A stretch of DNA of 30,897 nt from DATFAS01 sp035254305. Its GTDB lineage: Bacteria; Bacillota; Bacilli; Aneurinibacillales; RAOX-1. Of this stretch, positions 7,907 to 16,077 are shown one piece after another. Position numbers and translations under genes: made by a program. The DNA lies in the NCBI GenBank assembly GCA_035254305.1, contig DATFAS010000146.1, positions 1-30,897 of the forward strand, written 5' to 3'. The notes beneath the pieces are model-generated. The model did no database searches, was not told the origin of the DNA, and saw nothing but the letters and a program-made list of their open reading frames with translations. The stretch's first letter is position 1, and each line of letters begins with the position of its first letter.

Positions 7907-7935
7907 GGAAGCGGTTTGTGGTCGCTTCTTTTTTT
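7907..7935 (+). terminator. Rho-independent terminator of the 61-residue Cys-rich gene
   Basis: GAAGCG (7908-7913) pairs with CGCTTC (7923-7928) around a 9-base loop, and a run of seven T follows. Confidence 0.85.
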
Positions 7936-8007
7936 CGAATTCTCTTCATTTTTTAGTCTACTTTTTTTGGTTTGGGTGGAAAGGAAAGGGGGTTATTCCC
8001 ACTCATC

Positions 8008-8195
8008 TTCAGTGAAAACATATTTTTGCTTTATTTTTTCACACTGAGCATATTTGTGGTATTAGCCCTTTCCTTGCAACAGGTTAAAAATGGGGTCAGA
8101 CATCCATTCTTCAGCGAAAATATCTCCAACTCCGGCGATGTTTCAGCGAAAACCCATCAATCTTCAGCGATATTCCGGCGAAATGCCCACCGATA
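8008..8195. repeat. Short degenerate intergenic repeats, TTCAGCGAAAA / CCGGCGA type
   Basis: The core TTCAG(C/T)GAAAA or a close form recurs at about 8011, 8112, 8143 and 8162, mixed with CCGGCGATG (about 8134) and CCGGCGAAATG (about 8177). Spacing is irregular. The 74-codon open frame across it looks like repeat sequence rather than protein. The block lies between the convergent ends of the small Cys-rich gene and the PBP gene; the rest of 7936-8202 shows nothing else, including no convincing PBP terminator. Confidence 0.5.
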
Positions 8196-8202
8196 AAGGA
8201 GA

Positions 8203-10935
8203 TCATCCACCTCGCACAACATCCAAAATCTGTTGCTGAGCCTTACGATACATTGAAGTATCCTTCACATAGCCGTTAAATAGCAAAACCACCGCAAAAC
8301 GTTCCCCAACTGCGTTCGTCACCACTCCACTAAAGCTACTTCGACCCTCTGCTTCACTATATAATCCTCTTACACCAGGCCCCAGCTTAGGAAGAATTCC
8401 TTCCATATTATTCTCTCCACTAGCTCCCCCTGCTCTGTGATCAACCCCTACCAACAACTGTTCAGGAGACAATTGATTATAATGACTGACACCGGATCCG
8501 TCATAGAGGTCAAACTTGTGATCCACTCCTGATTCGCTAACAAGCTTATAAATTTGCTGCAAACCAGCCGTCGTGCTTCCTTTATCCTCCTGTGAATGGT
8601 GGTTGGTGAAAGCACCTAAAGCCTTCGTTAACATTTCGGCATAGTGATTGTTATTCGTCCTTAGCATATAAGTGATTAGGTCAATTAACGGCTTAGACTT
8701 AATCTCAGCTATTTTGGGGTCCCCCTTAGGGGTGCTGCCCTTTCGAATACGGCTTGTTGGATTAACGAGAATACCAGCATCCTCAAGCTTCTTTTTCAAG
8801 ATTGTCCCGAAATAAAGAGCAGGATCATGCACCGCCATCTTCTCGATCCCTTCGAACCCCATCCAAGAAATAGATCCCGTAGCCACCACATGATTCGTCC
8901 CTCTCTCTTTTCTAAAAGAAATAGGATGATCTGTTAGGAAGAAGCTTGTTGTTGTCTGATTGTGTAGCTTGATCATATCCGTTTTAGGTTCATTAGAAAT
9001 AATCGCCGCTGCACCCGGATAACGCCCCGCTTCATAATGAAGGGTAACAGACCCTTCCTCAATAGCAATCGCACTTGTCTCGGCATGATCTCCCCTATCC
9101 TCCTCATCTCCACTCCATCCCCACGGATAACGCACATCGTTAAAATAGCCCTCATCAAGCACCAAATCTCCCTGTATGTTTCGTATACCTTTAGCTTTAA
9201 GCTGAGAAACAAGAGAATCTAAATCATGGATTTTCAGAGAGGGATCCCCGTATCCTTTGATAAAAAGATTCTTCTTATCCCAATACATCTCGGTTTTAAA
9301 ACGATAATCTCTCCCTAATGTACGCAATGCTGCTCTCGACAACAAAAGTTTAGTCGTAGCGACTGGAGTAAATAATTTCTCTGCATTCCGCGCGTATAGA
9401 ACTTTGCCCTTGTCTATTGATTGGATAATAACACCCATCATTACCTGCTTTAAACCCTCCTGATCAAGGATAGGATCAATCCTTGCAGCCATGGGCCCCG
9501 AGGATAAACCCACTCCCTTCCCCTTCTCAAATCCTGAGACATTGGGATAGTGGGTCAAAAGATGCACAACCTGATCCTGGAACACCCGCGCATCCTCAAT
9601 ATGATAATCTCCATTTGTAAAAATACAAAAAGCCAGCTTATCCCCATTCGCAGCCTTAACATACCCTGCTAGACTACTAACTCCTGACATCGAGCCTGTT
9701 TTGGCATGAAGGTTTCCCATTGCGGGTGTACCCATTAACCTCCTCCTCATTGTGCCATCCACCCCTGCGTAAGGAAGAGATTCCTCAAATACTTCATGAT
9801 AAGGTTTCCTTTGGATTTGGCGAAGAAGTGTCACCATCTGATCGGGAGTGATGAGATTATAACGAGAAAGACCTGAGCCATCCGCTAACTGGTATCCTTT
9901 TGGAATTCCCATTCTTTCCAAATATCGTTGCACAACCTCTAACCCAGCCGTAAAACTCCCCTCGCCTCCCACTGTTGCACCTAATGTTTTAAGAAACATC
10001 TCTGCATAGAAATTATCGCTTTCCTTATTTAAATGGCGAACAAGCTCGGATAATGGCTTCGAATAGTGAACAAGCAGTGGCTTGTCCCCTTTTGCATGAG
10101 TGACTTTCTGTACATCTTTCGTTACCTTTATTCCTAGTTCACCTAGTTGTTTCCGTAACAAAGACCCCACAAATAGTGCAGGTTCATTAATAGAAAGCTC
10201 CTCCTCCACCGCACCTGCCTTCCTACCAAGACTTCCAAACACTTTTATATGGTTACTGTGATAAGGGCGTTCAAATTGTAGTTTTTTTTCTACTCCACCT
10301 TCTAATTTAATAAGGTTCTCCATTTGAACATAGTTTGTTTTCGGTTCTATATGAATACTCGCTATGTTCACTCCTGGTTTTACAATCATTTTGACACGAT
10401 TTCTTTCTACAGATAAAGCACCGATGGGAGCACTATAGTACCAGCGTTCATCATCCCAGGTCCAGCCCCGTCCGAGACGAACAGAGTCAAAATAAGAGTC
10501 ATCCGTAAGAATACGCCCGTGAATTTCTCGGATATCTTTTTTCAATTGCTGTCCAATTGTCCGTAAATCCAACTCTGTTAATGAAGGGTCCCCATATCCT
10601 TTAACTAAAAGATCACCCTCTAACACACCTTTCTTTATAGGACCTAATGCATAGACCCCCGTCTTATAACGGTAATCCGACCCCAAACTATCTAGTGTTG
10701 CTGCAGATATAATCAGCTTATGAACAGAAGCCGGTACAAAGGATTTATGCTCCTGACTCCGATATAGATATTCACCTTTTGTAAGGTTATAGACCGCTAT
10801 GCCAGCCCGGATCTCCTTCAAATCGTGAACGAGAGAATCCAATGACCGTACTGATCGATGATCTGCGTGTACAGGTAGGATATAAAACTGCAAAATCAAG
10901 CAAATCGATAACAGACTATGAATGACTTTAGACAT
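8203..10935 (-). CDS. Double-domain PBP4/S13-type D-Ala-D-Ala carboxypeptidase with degenerate second domain
   Basis: S13 enzymes (DacB/PBP4, DacC/PBP4a) trim or cleave peptidoglycan stem peptides outside the membrane. The 910-residue protein begins with a signal peptide (cleavage likely near VHA-D25) and contains two homologous S13 halves, about residues 27-465 and 485-910. The usual family protein is a single unit of about 450-490 residues. The first half has all active-site motifs: S70-V-H-K73, S306-D-N308 and K412-T-G414. In the second half these are A526-T-T-K529, N761-N-N763 and A862-E-G864, so the nucleophile and the other motifs are lost, although the fold signature DGSGxSxYN is kept in both (about 352 and 812). 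The second half is therefore probably a non-catalytic, structural or substrate-binding domain. The ATG has AAGGAG 6 bases upstream. It is transcribed divergently from the riboswitch-controlled chemotaxis gene. Confidence 0.92.
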   Translation of the reverse strand: MSKVIHSLLSICLILQFYILPVHADHRSVRSLDSLVHDLKEIRAGIAVYNLTKGEYLYRSQEHKSFVPASVHKLIISAATLDSLGSDYRYKTGVYALGPIKKGVLEGDLLVKGYGDPSLTELDLRTIGQQLKKDIREIHGRILTDDSYFDSVRLGRGWTWDDERWYYSAPIGALSVERNRVKMIVKPGVNIASIHIEPKTNYVQMENLIKLEGGVEKKLQFERPYHSNHIKVFGSLGRKAGAVEEELSINEPALFVGSLLRKQLGELGIKVTKDVQKVTHAKGDKPLLVHYSKPLSELVRHLNKESDNFYAEMFLKTLGATVGGEGSFTAGLEVVQRYLERMGIPKGYQLADGSGLSRYNLITPDQMVTLLRQIQRKPYHEVFEESLPYAGVDGTMRRRLMGTPAMGNLHAKTGSMSGVSSLAGYVKAANGDKLAFCIFTNGDYHIEDARVFQDQVVHLLTHYPNVSGFEKGKGVGLSSGPMAARIDPILDQEGLKQVMMGVIIQSIDKGKVLYARNAEKLFTPVATTKLLLSRAALRTLGRDYRFKTEMYWDKKNLFIKGYGDPSLKIHDLDSLVSQLKAKGIRNIQGDLVLDEGYFNDVRYPWGWSGDEEDRGDHAETSAIAIEEGSVTLHYEAGRYPGAAAIISNEPKTDMIKLHNQTTTSFFLTDHPISFRKERGTNHVVATGSISWMGFEGIEKMAVHDPALYFGTILKKKLEDAGILVNPTSRIRKGSTPKGDPKIAEIKSKPLIDLITYMLRTNNNHYAEMLTKALGAFTNHHSQEDKGSTTAGLQQIYKLVSESGVDHKFDLYDGSGVSHYNQLSPEQLLVGVDHRAGGASGENNMEGILPKLGPGVRGLYSEAEGRSSFSGVVTNAVGERFAVVLLFNGYVKDTSMYRKAQQQILDVVRGG

Positions 10936-10978
10936 ATTTGCTCCTTCTTAGATCCTGACACAATCTTGACAAAATATC

Positions 10979-11007
10979 TTCCACAATAACTTATTATTCG
11001 ATATAAT
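10979..11007 (+). promoter_or_regulatory. Probable promoter of the riboswitch-MCP transcript
   Basis: A perfect TATAAT lies at 11002-11007. At the standard 17-base spacing the -35 is a poor TTCCAC (10979-10984). A start near 11014 would place the riboswitch P1 stem at the very 5' end of the message. Confidence 0.5.
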
Positions 11008-11026
11008 AGGACTTACTACACATCTA

Positions 11027-11117
11027 AGTGAAAAAAGGCAAACCTGTACGAAAGTCAGGGACGCAAAGCAACGGGTCTACCGCTACCTTGTAGCTATCGA
11101 TCGCCGTGCCGCTCATT
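11027..11117 (+). ncRNA. c-di-GMP-I (GEMM-I) riboswitch aptamer
   Basis: The class hallmarks are present in order: GGCAAACC (11038-11045), a P2 hairpin CCTG..AC-GAAA-GT..CAGG with the GAAA tetraloop, then GGGACGCAAAGC, and a P3 arm with GCTAC-CTT-GTAGC inside an ACGG/CCGT stem. P1 can form between AGTGA (11027-11031) and TCATT (11113-11117). This family binds cyclic di-GMP. It sits in the leader of a chemotaxis receptor gene and is followed by a terminator. Confidence 0.9.
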
Positions 11118-11142
11118 GGAATTTGGGATGAGAGTTTTCCTA

Positions 11143-11167
11143 CCTGTCCAATGGGACAGGTTTTTTT
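11143..11167 (+). terminator. Riboswitch expression platform: terminator with competing antiterminator
   Basis: CCTGTCC (11143-11149) and GGACAGG (11154-11160) form a 7-base hairpin followed by seven T. CATTGGA (11114-11120) can instead pair with TCCAATG (11148-11153 and neighbours), which would break the hairpin. The first bases of CATTGGA also form the 3' side of aptamer P1, so ligand-bound P1 should free the terminator. Confidence 0.85.
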
Positions 11168-11206
11168 CATCTTAAGCACAATACATAAAATATAAGGGGG
11201 CTTCAT

Positions 11207-12916
11207 ATGAAATGGTTCTACCACATCCCAATTGCCCGTAAACTACTAATCGTGTTCACTGCTGTTTGCTTATTTATAGCTGTAACCGGTTACTTGGGTG
11301 TCGTCGCGCTACAAAAGGTAAATAGTGACATTAACACCATGTACAACCAGCGTTTTCTTCCCGTCATTGACCTCCTTAAGGTAAACAAAGCCATTTCTGA
11401 GAACTCACTTATCCTTATGAATGCTGCACAGATGGCCGCAACCGATACACAAGTAAACGAAGAAGTTAGCCAAAATATCAGAATTGCCGATGATATCTTG
11501 AAAGCTTACGGTGAACAAAACCTGTCCCCAGAAGAAGCCGATATTTTCAAAACCTTGCAAATCATTATGACTGCTTACAAGTCTAATCTTGCCGGTTGTA
11601 TTGAGCTAGTGAAAGCAAAAAATCAAACTGCCTTAGTTCCTAAGATCAACGGCGCCAATTCTCAGAAGAAAGCAATAGAAGACGGTATTCTTAAGCTAGT
11701 GGACATTCAAACAAAAAAATCGAAGGAATTATACGAAACTTCCGACAGTAAATATGCCTTCTCTAGAAACCTAACCATAGGGTTAGTTACGATTAGTATT
11801 CTGCTCGCTATTTTTTATGGAAATTTACTTACACGAATGATTGCTCGTCCAATCAATGAGGTAAAAAATAAATTAGAGGAAATCTCTAAAGCAGGTGGAG
11901 ATTTAACCCAACGCTTAACGGTTCATTCACGTGACGAAGTGGGTCAACTTGCTGAACAATTTAACTCCATGATGGACAGTATCCAGAGGATTATTCAACA
12001 GGTATTAACTCTCTCCCAATTTGTAGCGGATGTATCTAGTGAATTAACACAAAGGGCGCAGAAGACTAGTCACGCCAGTGAAGAAATCAGTCAAGTGATG
12101 AAACAAATCGCAACTGGAGCTAATGAGCAAGTACAGAGTTTAACAGAGACTTCTATATCCATGAATCAGATGTCTTCGGGTGTACAACAAATATCCGCGA
12201 ATAGTATGGAAGTAACGAATGCTTCTTCCCATGCAACAGACATTGCTCGGGAGGGTCGGGAAATTATTGATCTCTCAATGGAAAAGATTGAAAAAGTAAC
12301 TACCATGGTTACAGGATCCGCAGATATGATGAAACATCTAGGAGAACGTTCTCAAGCTATAGGAAAAATCGTCAACGTTATTACAGGTATTGCCAATCAG
12401 ACCAACCTCCTAGCACTCAATGCTGCCATTGAAGCTGCTCGTGCCTCTGAACACGGACGAGGTTTTGCGGTGGTTGCAGATGAGGTAAGAAAGCTTGCCG
12501 AAGAATCCGGTAAGGCTGCACAACAAATTGCCCTAATGATTAAGGAAATTCAGGAGGAAACGGCAAAGGTTTCAGATTACATGGTGACTGGAACTTCGGA
12601 AGTCCAAGACGGTCTATCAGCTGCTAAAGAAGCGAAGAATTCATTCGTACAGATACACGATGCCATTGAAACAGTCAATAAACAAATCACTGAGGTATCT
12701 GCTGCCACAGAGCAAATGGCTGCCGGAACGGATGATGTACTCCAATCCGTCCAAACCATCGTTCAAATTGCGGAGACCGCAACAGAAGAGACAAGTAAAG
12801 CCTATACCGTTGCCGATGATTCACTTGCCCTTATGCAAGAGATCCTAGCTTCCTCTCAAGCGATGTCAGAAGTAGCGACTGATTTACAGAAATTAGTGGG
12901 ACAATTTAAGGTTTAA
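11207..12916 (+). CDS. Methyl-accepting chemotaxis protein
   Basis: This is a membrane chemoreceptor that signals through CheA/CheW to the flagellar motor. Domains in order: a membrane segment (about residues 12-33), an extracellular helical sensor of about 150 residues resembling the four-helix-bundle MCP type, a second membrane segment (about 188-208), HAMP (about 210-262), and a long MCP signalling coiled coil whose conserved hairpin tip (LNAAIEAARA...VVADEVRKLAEES) lies around residues 403-434. The 569-residue length is typical. The ATG has AAGGGGG upstream. Expression should be controlled by the c-di-GMP-I riboswitch in its leader. The ligand cannot be predicted. Confidence 0.95.
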   Translation: MKWFYHIPIARKLLIVFTAVCLFIAVTGYLGVVALQKVNSDINTMYNQRFLPVIDLLKVNKAISENSLILMNAAQMAATDTQVNEEVSQNIRIADDILKAYGEQNLSPEEADIFKTLQIIMTAYKSNLAGCIELVKAKNQTALVPKINGANSQKKAIEDGILKLVDIQTKKSKELYETSDSKYAFSRNLTIGLVTISILLAIFYGNLLTRMIARPINEVKNKLEEISKAGGDLTQRLTVHSRDEVGQLAEQFNSMMDSIQRIIQQVLTLSQFVADVSSELTQRAQKTSHASEEISQVMKQIATGANEQVQSLTETSISMNQMSSGVQQISANSMEVTNASSHATDIAREGREIIDLSMEKIEKVTTMVTGSADMMKHLGERSQAIGKIVNVITGIANQTNLLALNAAIEAARASEHGRGFAVVADEVRKLAEESGKAAQQIALMIKEIQEETAKVSDYMVTGTSEVQDGLSAAKEAKNSFVQIHDAIETVNKQITEVSAATEQMAAGTDDVLQSVQTIVQIAETATEETSKAYTVADDSLALMQEILASSQAMSEVATDLQKLVGQFKV

Positions 12917-12921
12917 AATGT

Positions 12922-12944
12922 GGGCCGCCTCTGGCGGTCTTTTG
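12922..12944 (+). terminator. Rho-independent terminator of the MCP gene
   Basis: GGCCGCC (12923-12929) pairs with GGCGGTC (12933-12939) with one G-T wobble and a 3-base loop, followed by TTTT. Confidence 0.75.
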
Positions 12945-12970
12945 TGATATCTCCCACCTCCTCACCAATA

Positions 12971-13006
12971 GAAAAAACCTGCCACCACAACGGTGACAGG
13001 TTTTCT
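12971..13006 (-). terminator. Rho-independent terminator of the nuo operon
   Basis: On the minus strand AACCTGTCACC and GGTGGCAGGTT form a stem of about 10 bases with one mismatch around GTTGT, followed by a U-run (complement of the A-run at 12972-12977). It begins about 13 bases after the nuoN stop. The reverse reading also ends in TTTT, so it may act in both directions between nuoN and the MCP gene. Confidence 0.88.
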
Positions 13007-13018
13007 TATACCATCCTC

Positions 13019-14548
13019 TTATTTCCCACCAGCCTGGATGATTTCCATGAATGGGAAGTTACTATGAATGAAGTTCATTAAAGCTCCTGGAGCTAATCCA
13101 AAACCAACGGTTCCGATAAAAGCGATCAACACGATCACTGCAATCGAAGCAGGAACAGGTAGTCTTGCTTCTGTTGTTCCACCACGCATATACATTTGAC
13201 GGATAATGCCAAAGTAGTAATAGTAGGAAACAACACTGGTTGCCACCATGATTCCGGATAACCAGTAGTTCCCCATCACAAGTGCACTCATGAAGATGTA
13301 GAACTTACCGAAGAATCCAGCTGAGATCGGAATTCCTGCCAAAGATAACAAGAAGAATGTCATGGCAATCGCAAGGAATGGAGCTCGGTGATACAATCCA
13401 GCAAAGCTACTAACATCCTCTGAATTCTGATCACGGTTCACAATCATGATTACTGCAAATACTCCCATGTTCATTAACAGATAAGCAATCAAGTAGAATA
13501 CAGTCTGTTCAAATACAAGAGATGTAAGTGTAGCAAAAGGAACTAAAATATAACCCGCTTGAGCAATGGATGAATAAGCCATCATCCGTTTTACGTTGGT
13601 CTGACGCAACGCTAAAGTATTACCCACGATCATGGATACAGCTGCTGTAATTCCAATCATCAAGGCAAGCTCAGACAACAACACCGACTTCGGTCCAAGT
13701 GGTGACGTATAATCAACCACGCCTCGGAATGCTGTAATAAATACACGAAGAATAAGTGAGAAACCTGCTGCCTTCGATACGACAGATAAGAAGGCGGTGA
13801 TTGGAGTTGGTGCTCCCTGATAAACATCCGGTGTCCACATATGGTAGGGAACATTGGAAATTTTAAAGCTTAATCCTACAAAAGTAAGGAAAAACGCCAG
13901 ATAAATGATGGTACTGTTCCCCGCAGAATAAGCAGCTCCCAGCTTATCAGCCATCTTGAATAGATTCGTCGTACCAGACAATCCATAAAGAAAGCTAATC
14001 CCATATAATGTTGTAGCAGCAGCAATACCACCACTGACTACATATTTAAAGGCAGATTCATTAGACTGCAAGTGATTCTTTCTCGTTCCTACTAAGACGT
14101 AGGAGGAGAGGGATAGTAGCTCTAATCCAACGAAAAGAGTGATAAAGTCCGCAGATGAAGACATCACCATAGCACCTAGTAAAGCGGTTAGCGTAAGATA
14201 ATAGAACTCACCTTGGTACAACACTTCTTTTCGATCAAGGTAGTTAATCGACATTAATAAAGTAAAGATGGTACCGCCTAAGAAGATTAGTTTAAAAATA
14301 TTCCCGTACGCATCAATGCGATACGAACCATTCAGCAAATCGACAACACCAATTCCAATGTTTCGGAAAACAAACCAGCCTGCAAGCAAGCTACCGACAA
14401 TTCCAAACCATGCAAGGAAACGGCGATCCTTATCCTTATGAGTAAATAAATCAATTAAAGATATTAATGTAGCGAATGCAAGAATGGTAAATTCGGGTGC
14501 CATGACCGACCAATCATATTGGGCTAAAGGACCCCATTTGCTAACCAT
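13019..14548 (-). CDS. nuoN: NADH-quinone oxidoreductase-type complex subunit N
   Basis: NuoN is one of three antiporter-like membrane subunits that move protons in complex I. The 509-residue protein is almost entirely hydrophobic, with many membrane helices, and carries the proton-antiporter M domain with conserved charged residues inside helices (for example the KISNVPYHMWTPDVYQGAPT block). The ATG at 14548 is preceded by GGAGGGTG, which overlaps the nuoM stop, so translation is coupled. It is the last gene of the operon, just before the terminator. Confidence 0.95.
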   Translation of the reverse strand: MVSKWGPLAQYDWSVMAPEFTILAFATLISLIDLFTHKDKDRRFLAWFGIVGSLLAGWFVFRNIGIGVVDLLNGSYRIDAYGNIFKLIFLGGTIFTLLMSINYLDRKEVLYQGEFYYLTLTALLGAMVMSSSADFITLFVGLELLSLSSYVLVGTRKNHLQSNESAFKYVVSGGIAAATTLYGISFLYGLSGTTNLFKMADKLGAAYSAGNSTIIYLAFFLTFVGLSFKISNVPYHMWTPDVYQGAPTPITAFLSVVSKAAGFSLILRVFITAFRGVVDYTSPLGPKSVLLSELALMIGITAAVSMIVGNTLALRQTNVKRMMAYSSIAQAGYILVPFATLTSLVFEQTVFYLIAYLLMNMGVFAVIMIVNRDQNSEDVSSFAGLYHRAPFLAIAMTFFLLSLAGIPISAGFFGKFYIFMSALVMGNYWLSGIMVATSVVSYYYYFGIIRQMYMRGGTTEARLPVPASIAVIVLIAFIGTVGFGLAPGALMNFIHSNFPFMEIIQAGGK

Positions 14549-14552
14549 CGGC

Positions 14553-16076
14553 TCACCCTCCTATCCTTGGAACAATATTTTGTAAGGTTGCCTGTAGCGG
14601 TTCACTCAATACAGAAGGGTAAACCCCGATTAGCACGATTAATCCAAGAACAAGCACCATAGGTATTACTTCTAATGGCTGTGCGTCTGCAAGTCCTAAC
14701 CAACGATTCGCTGTTGGTCCGAATGTCGTTCCAAGCACTGCACGCAATAAATACACGGCAGTAAGGATAATCCCAATGGTACCGACTGCTGCAATTTGCG
14801 GCATAACCTTAAACAAACCAAGAAATGCAGTGAATTCACTGATGAATCCAGACATCCCAGGAAGACCTGCTGATGCCATGGCAGCTGTAAGGAAGATTCC
14901 ACCAACGAATGGCATAGATTTCGCAAGGCCACCTAGCTCTGCAATATCTGCCGTTCCTGTACGTTCGAAAATCATACTAACGATAAAGAATAGTAATGCC
15001 GCCACTAATCCGTGGGACACCATCTGGAAGATCGCCCCTTGGAAGCCGACTGTATTCATAGCGGCAATCCCCAAGAGAATGATTCCCATATGGCTGATAC
15101 TAGAGTAAGCCAAGACAAGCTTCAAGCTCTTTTGAACAAGTGCTAATACAGCACCATAAATAATGTTGATCACACCTAGAACTCCGATAAACGTAGCCAT
15201 GTGTGTTGCTGCTTCTGGGAAAAATCCAACATTGAAACGGATTAGACCGTAAGCACCAATCTTGATCATAACCCCAGAAGAAACTAAAACAGCTGCTGCT
15301 GGAGATTCTTGATAAGCCTTAATCATCCAAGTATGAAGGGGTGCAATCGGAATTTTGATAGCAAAAGCGATAAGCAATGCAACAAACATTCCTGTGCGTA
15401 GTCCTTCACTCACAAATCCAGGAGAACCTGGCGTGTTAAATGGTGAATTTGGCGCATTTAAAGCTTGGGTAATCTCTGTATAGTTAAGTGTCCATACGTT
15501 CATGAAGATGGCAACGAAGACAATCAACATGATCGCAGAACCCACACCGTTGTAAATCAAGAAGCGCATAGCTGCTTTTTCACGTTCTACAAATCCCCAA
15601 ATTCCCATGATGAAGAACATAGGGATCAATGTAAATTCGAAGAAAATGAAGAACAAGAATAGGTTCTGTGCTGTGAAACAGCCAATGGTTCCGATTTCCA
15701 TGAGGAGGAAGAGAATATAGAATTCTTTCCAACGTTTCTTTAAGAAAACGGCACCTGCGATAGCTGCAAAGAAACCAATCACTGAAGCTAGCAATACAAG
15801 TGGCATCGATAGACCATCAACACCTAGCTCATAGTTGATCGGAAAAGATACCTGATCAGCAGGAATGGCGAACCATGTATGCTTTTCAACGAATTGTAAG
15901 CCTGCTTTATTAAAGCTAAAGCCTGCATAAAGAATGAAGGACAAAATTAACGGTAATACCGTTGCTAAGACACCGATTAGCTTGATCGAACTGACTTGCG
16001 AACGTGGGATCAGCGCCAATACGACAAGACCTAGCAATGGAGATAATGTGAGTAATGTAAGCAACATGCTGTCCAT
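14553..16076 (-). CDS. nuoM: NADH-quinone oxidoreductase-type complex subunit M
   Basis: NuoM is the second antiporter-like proton-pumping subunit. The 507-residue polytopic protein has the family's helix-embedded charges, including ELGVDGLSMPLVLL near the N-terminus, FFEFTLIPMF, and the KIPIAPLHTWMIKAYQESP and LAYSSISHMGI blocks. Length is normal. The ATG at 16076 lies 1 base after the nuoL stop. The best upstream purine run (AAGGGGG) is about 13 bases away, so initiation may depend on coupling to nuoL. Confidence 0.95.
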   Translation of the reverse strand: MDSMLLTLLTLSPLLGLVVLALIPRSQVSSIKLIGVLATVLPLILSFILYAGFSFNKAGLQFVEKHTWFAIPADQVSFPINYELGVDGLSMPLVLLASVIGFFAAIAGAVFLKKRWKEFYILFLLMEIGTIGCFTAQNLFLFFIFFEFTLIPMFFIMGIWGFVEREKAAMRFLIYNGVGSAIMLIVFVAIFMNVWTLNYTEITQALNAPNSPFNTPGSPGFVSEGLRTGMFVALLIAFAIKIPIAPLHTWMIKAYQESPAAAVLVSSGVMIKIGAYGLIRFNVGFFPEAATHMATFIGVLGVINIIYGAVLALVQKSLKLVLAYSSISHMGIILLGIAAMNTVGFQGAIFQMVSHGLVAALLFFIVSMIFERTGTADIAELGGLAKSMPFVGGIFLTAAMASAGLPGMSGFISEFTAFLGLFKVMPQIAAVGTIGIILTAVYLLRAVLGTTFGPTANRWLGLADAQPLEVIPMVLVLGLIVLIGVYPSVLSEPLQATLQNIVPRIGG

Positions 16077-16077
16077 A

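Noticed and set aside
7972..8196. 74-codon plus-strand open frame
   Set aside because: It spans the short TTCAGCGAAAA repeats, has no ribosome binding site fit for its start and no protein-like pattern.
10966..10971. Consensus TTGACA as -35 for the MCP promoter
   Set aside because: The distance to TATAAT at 11002 is 30 bases, far too long for one promoter; no better -10 is found 16-18 bases after it.
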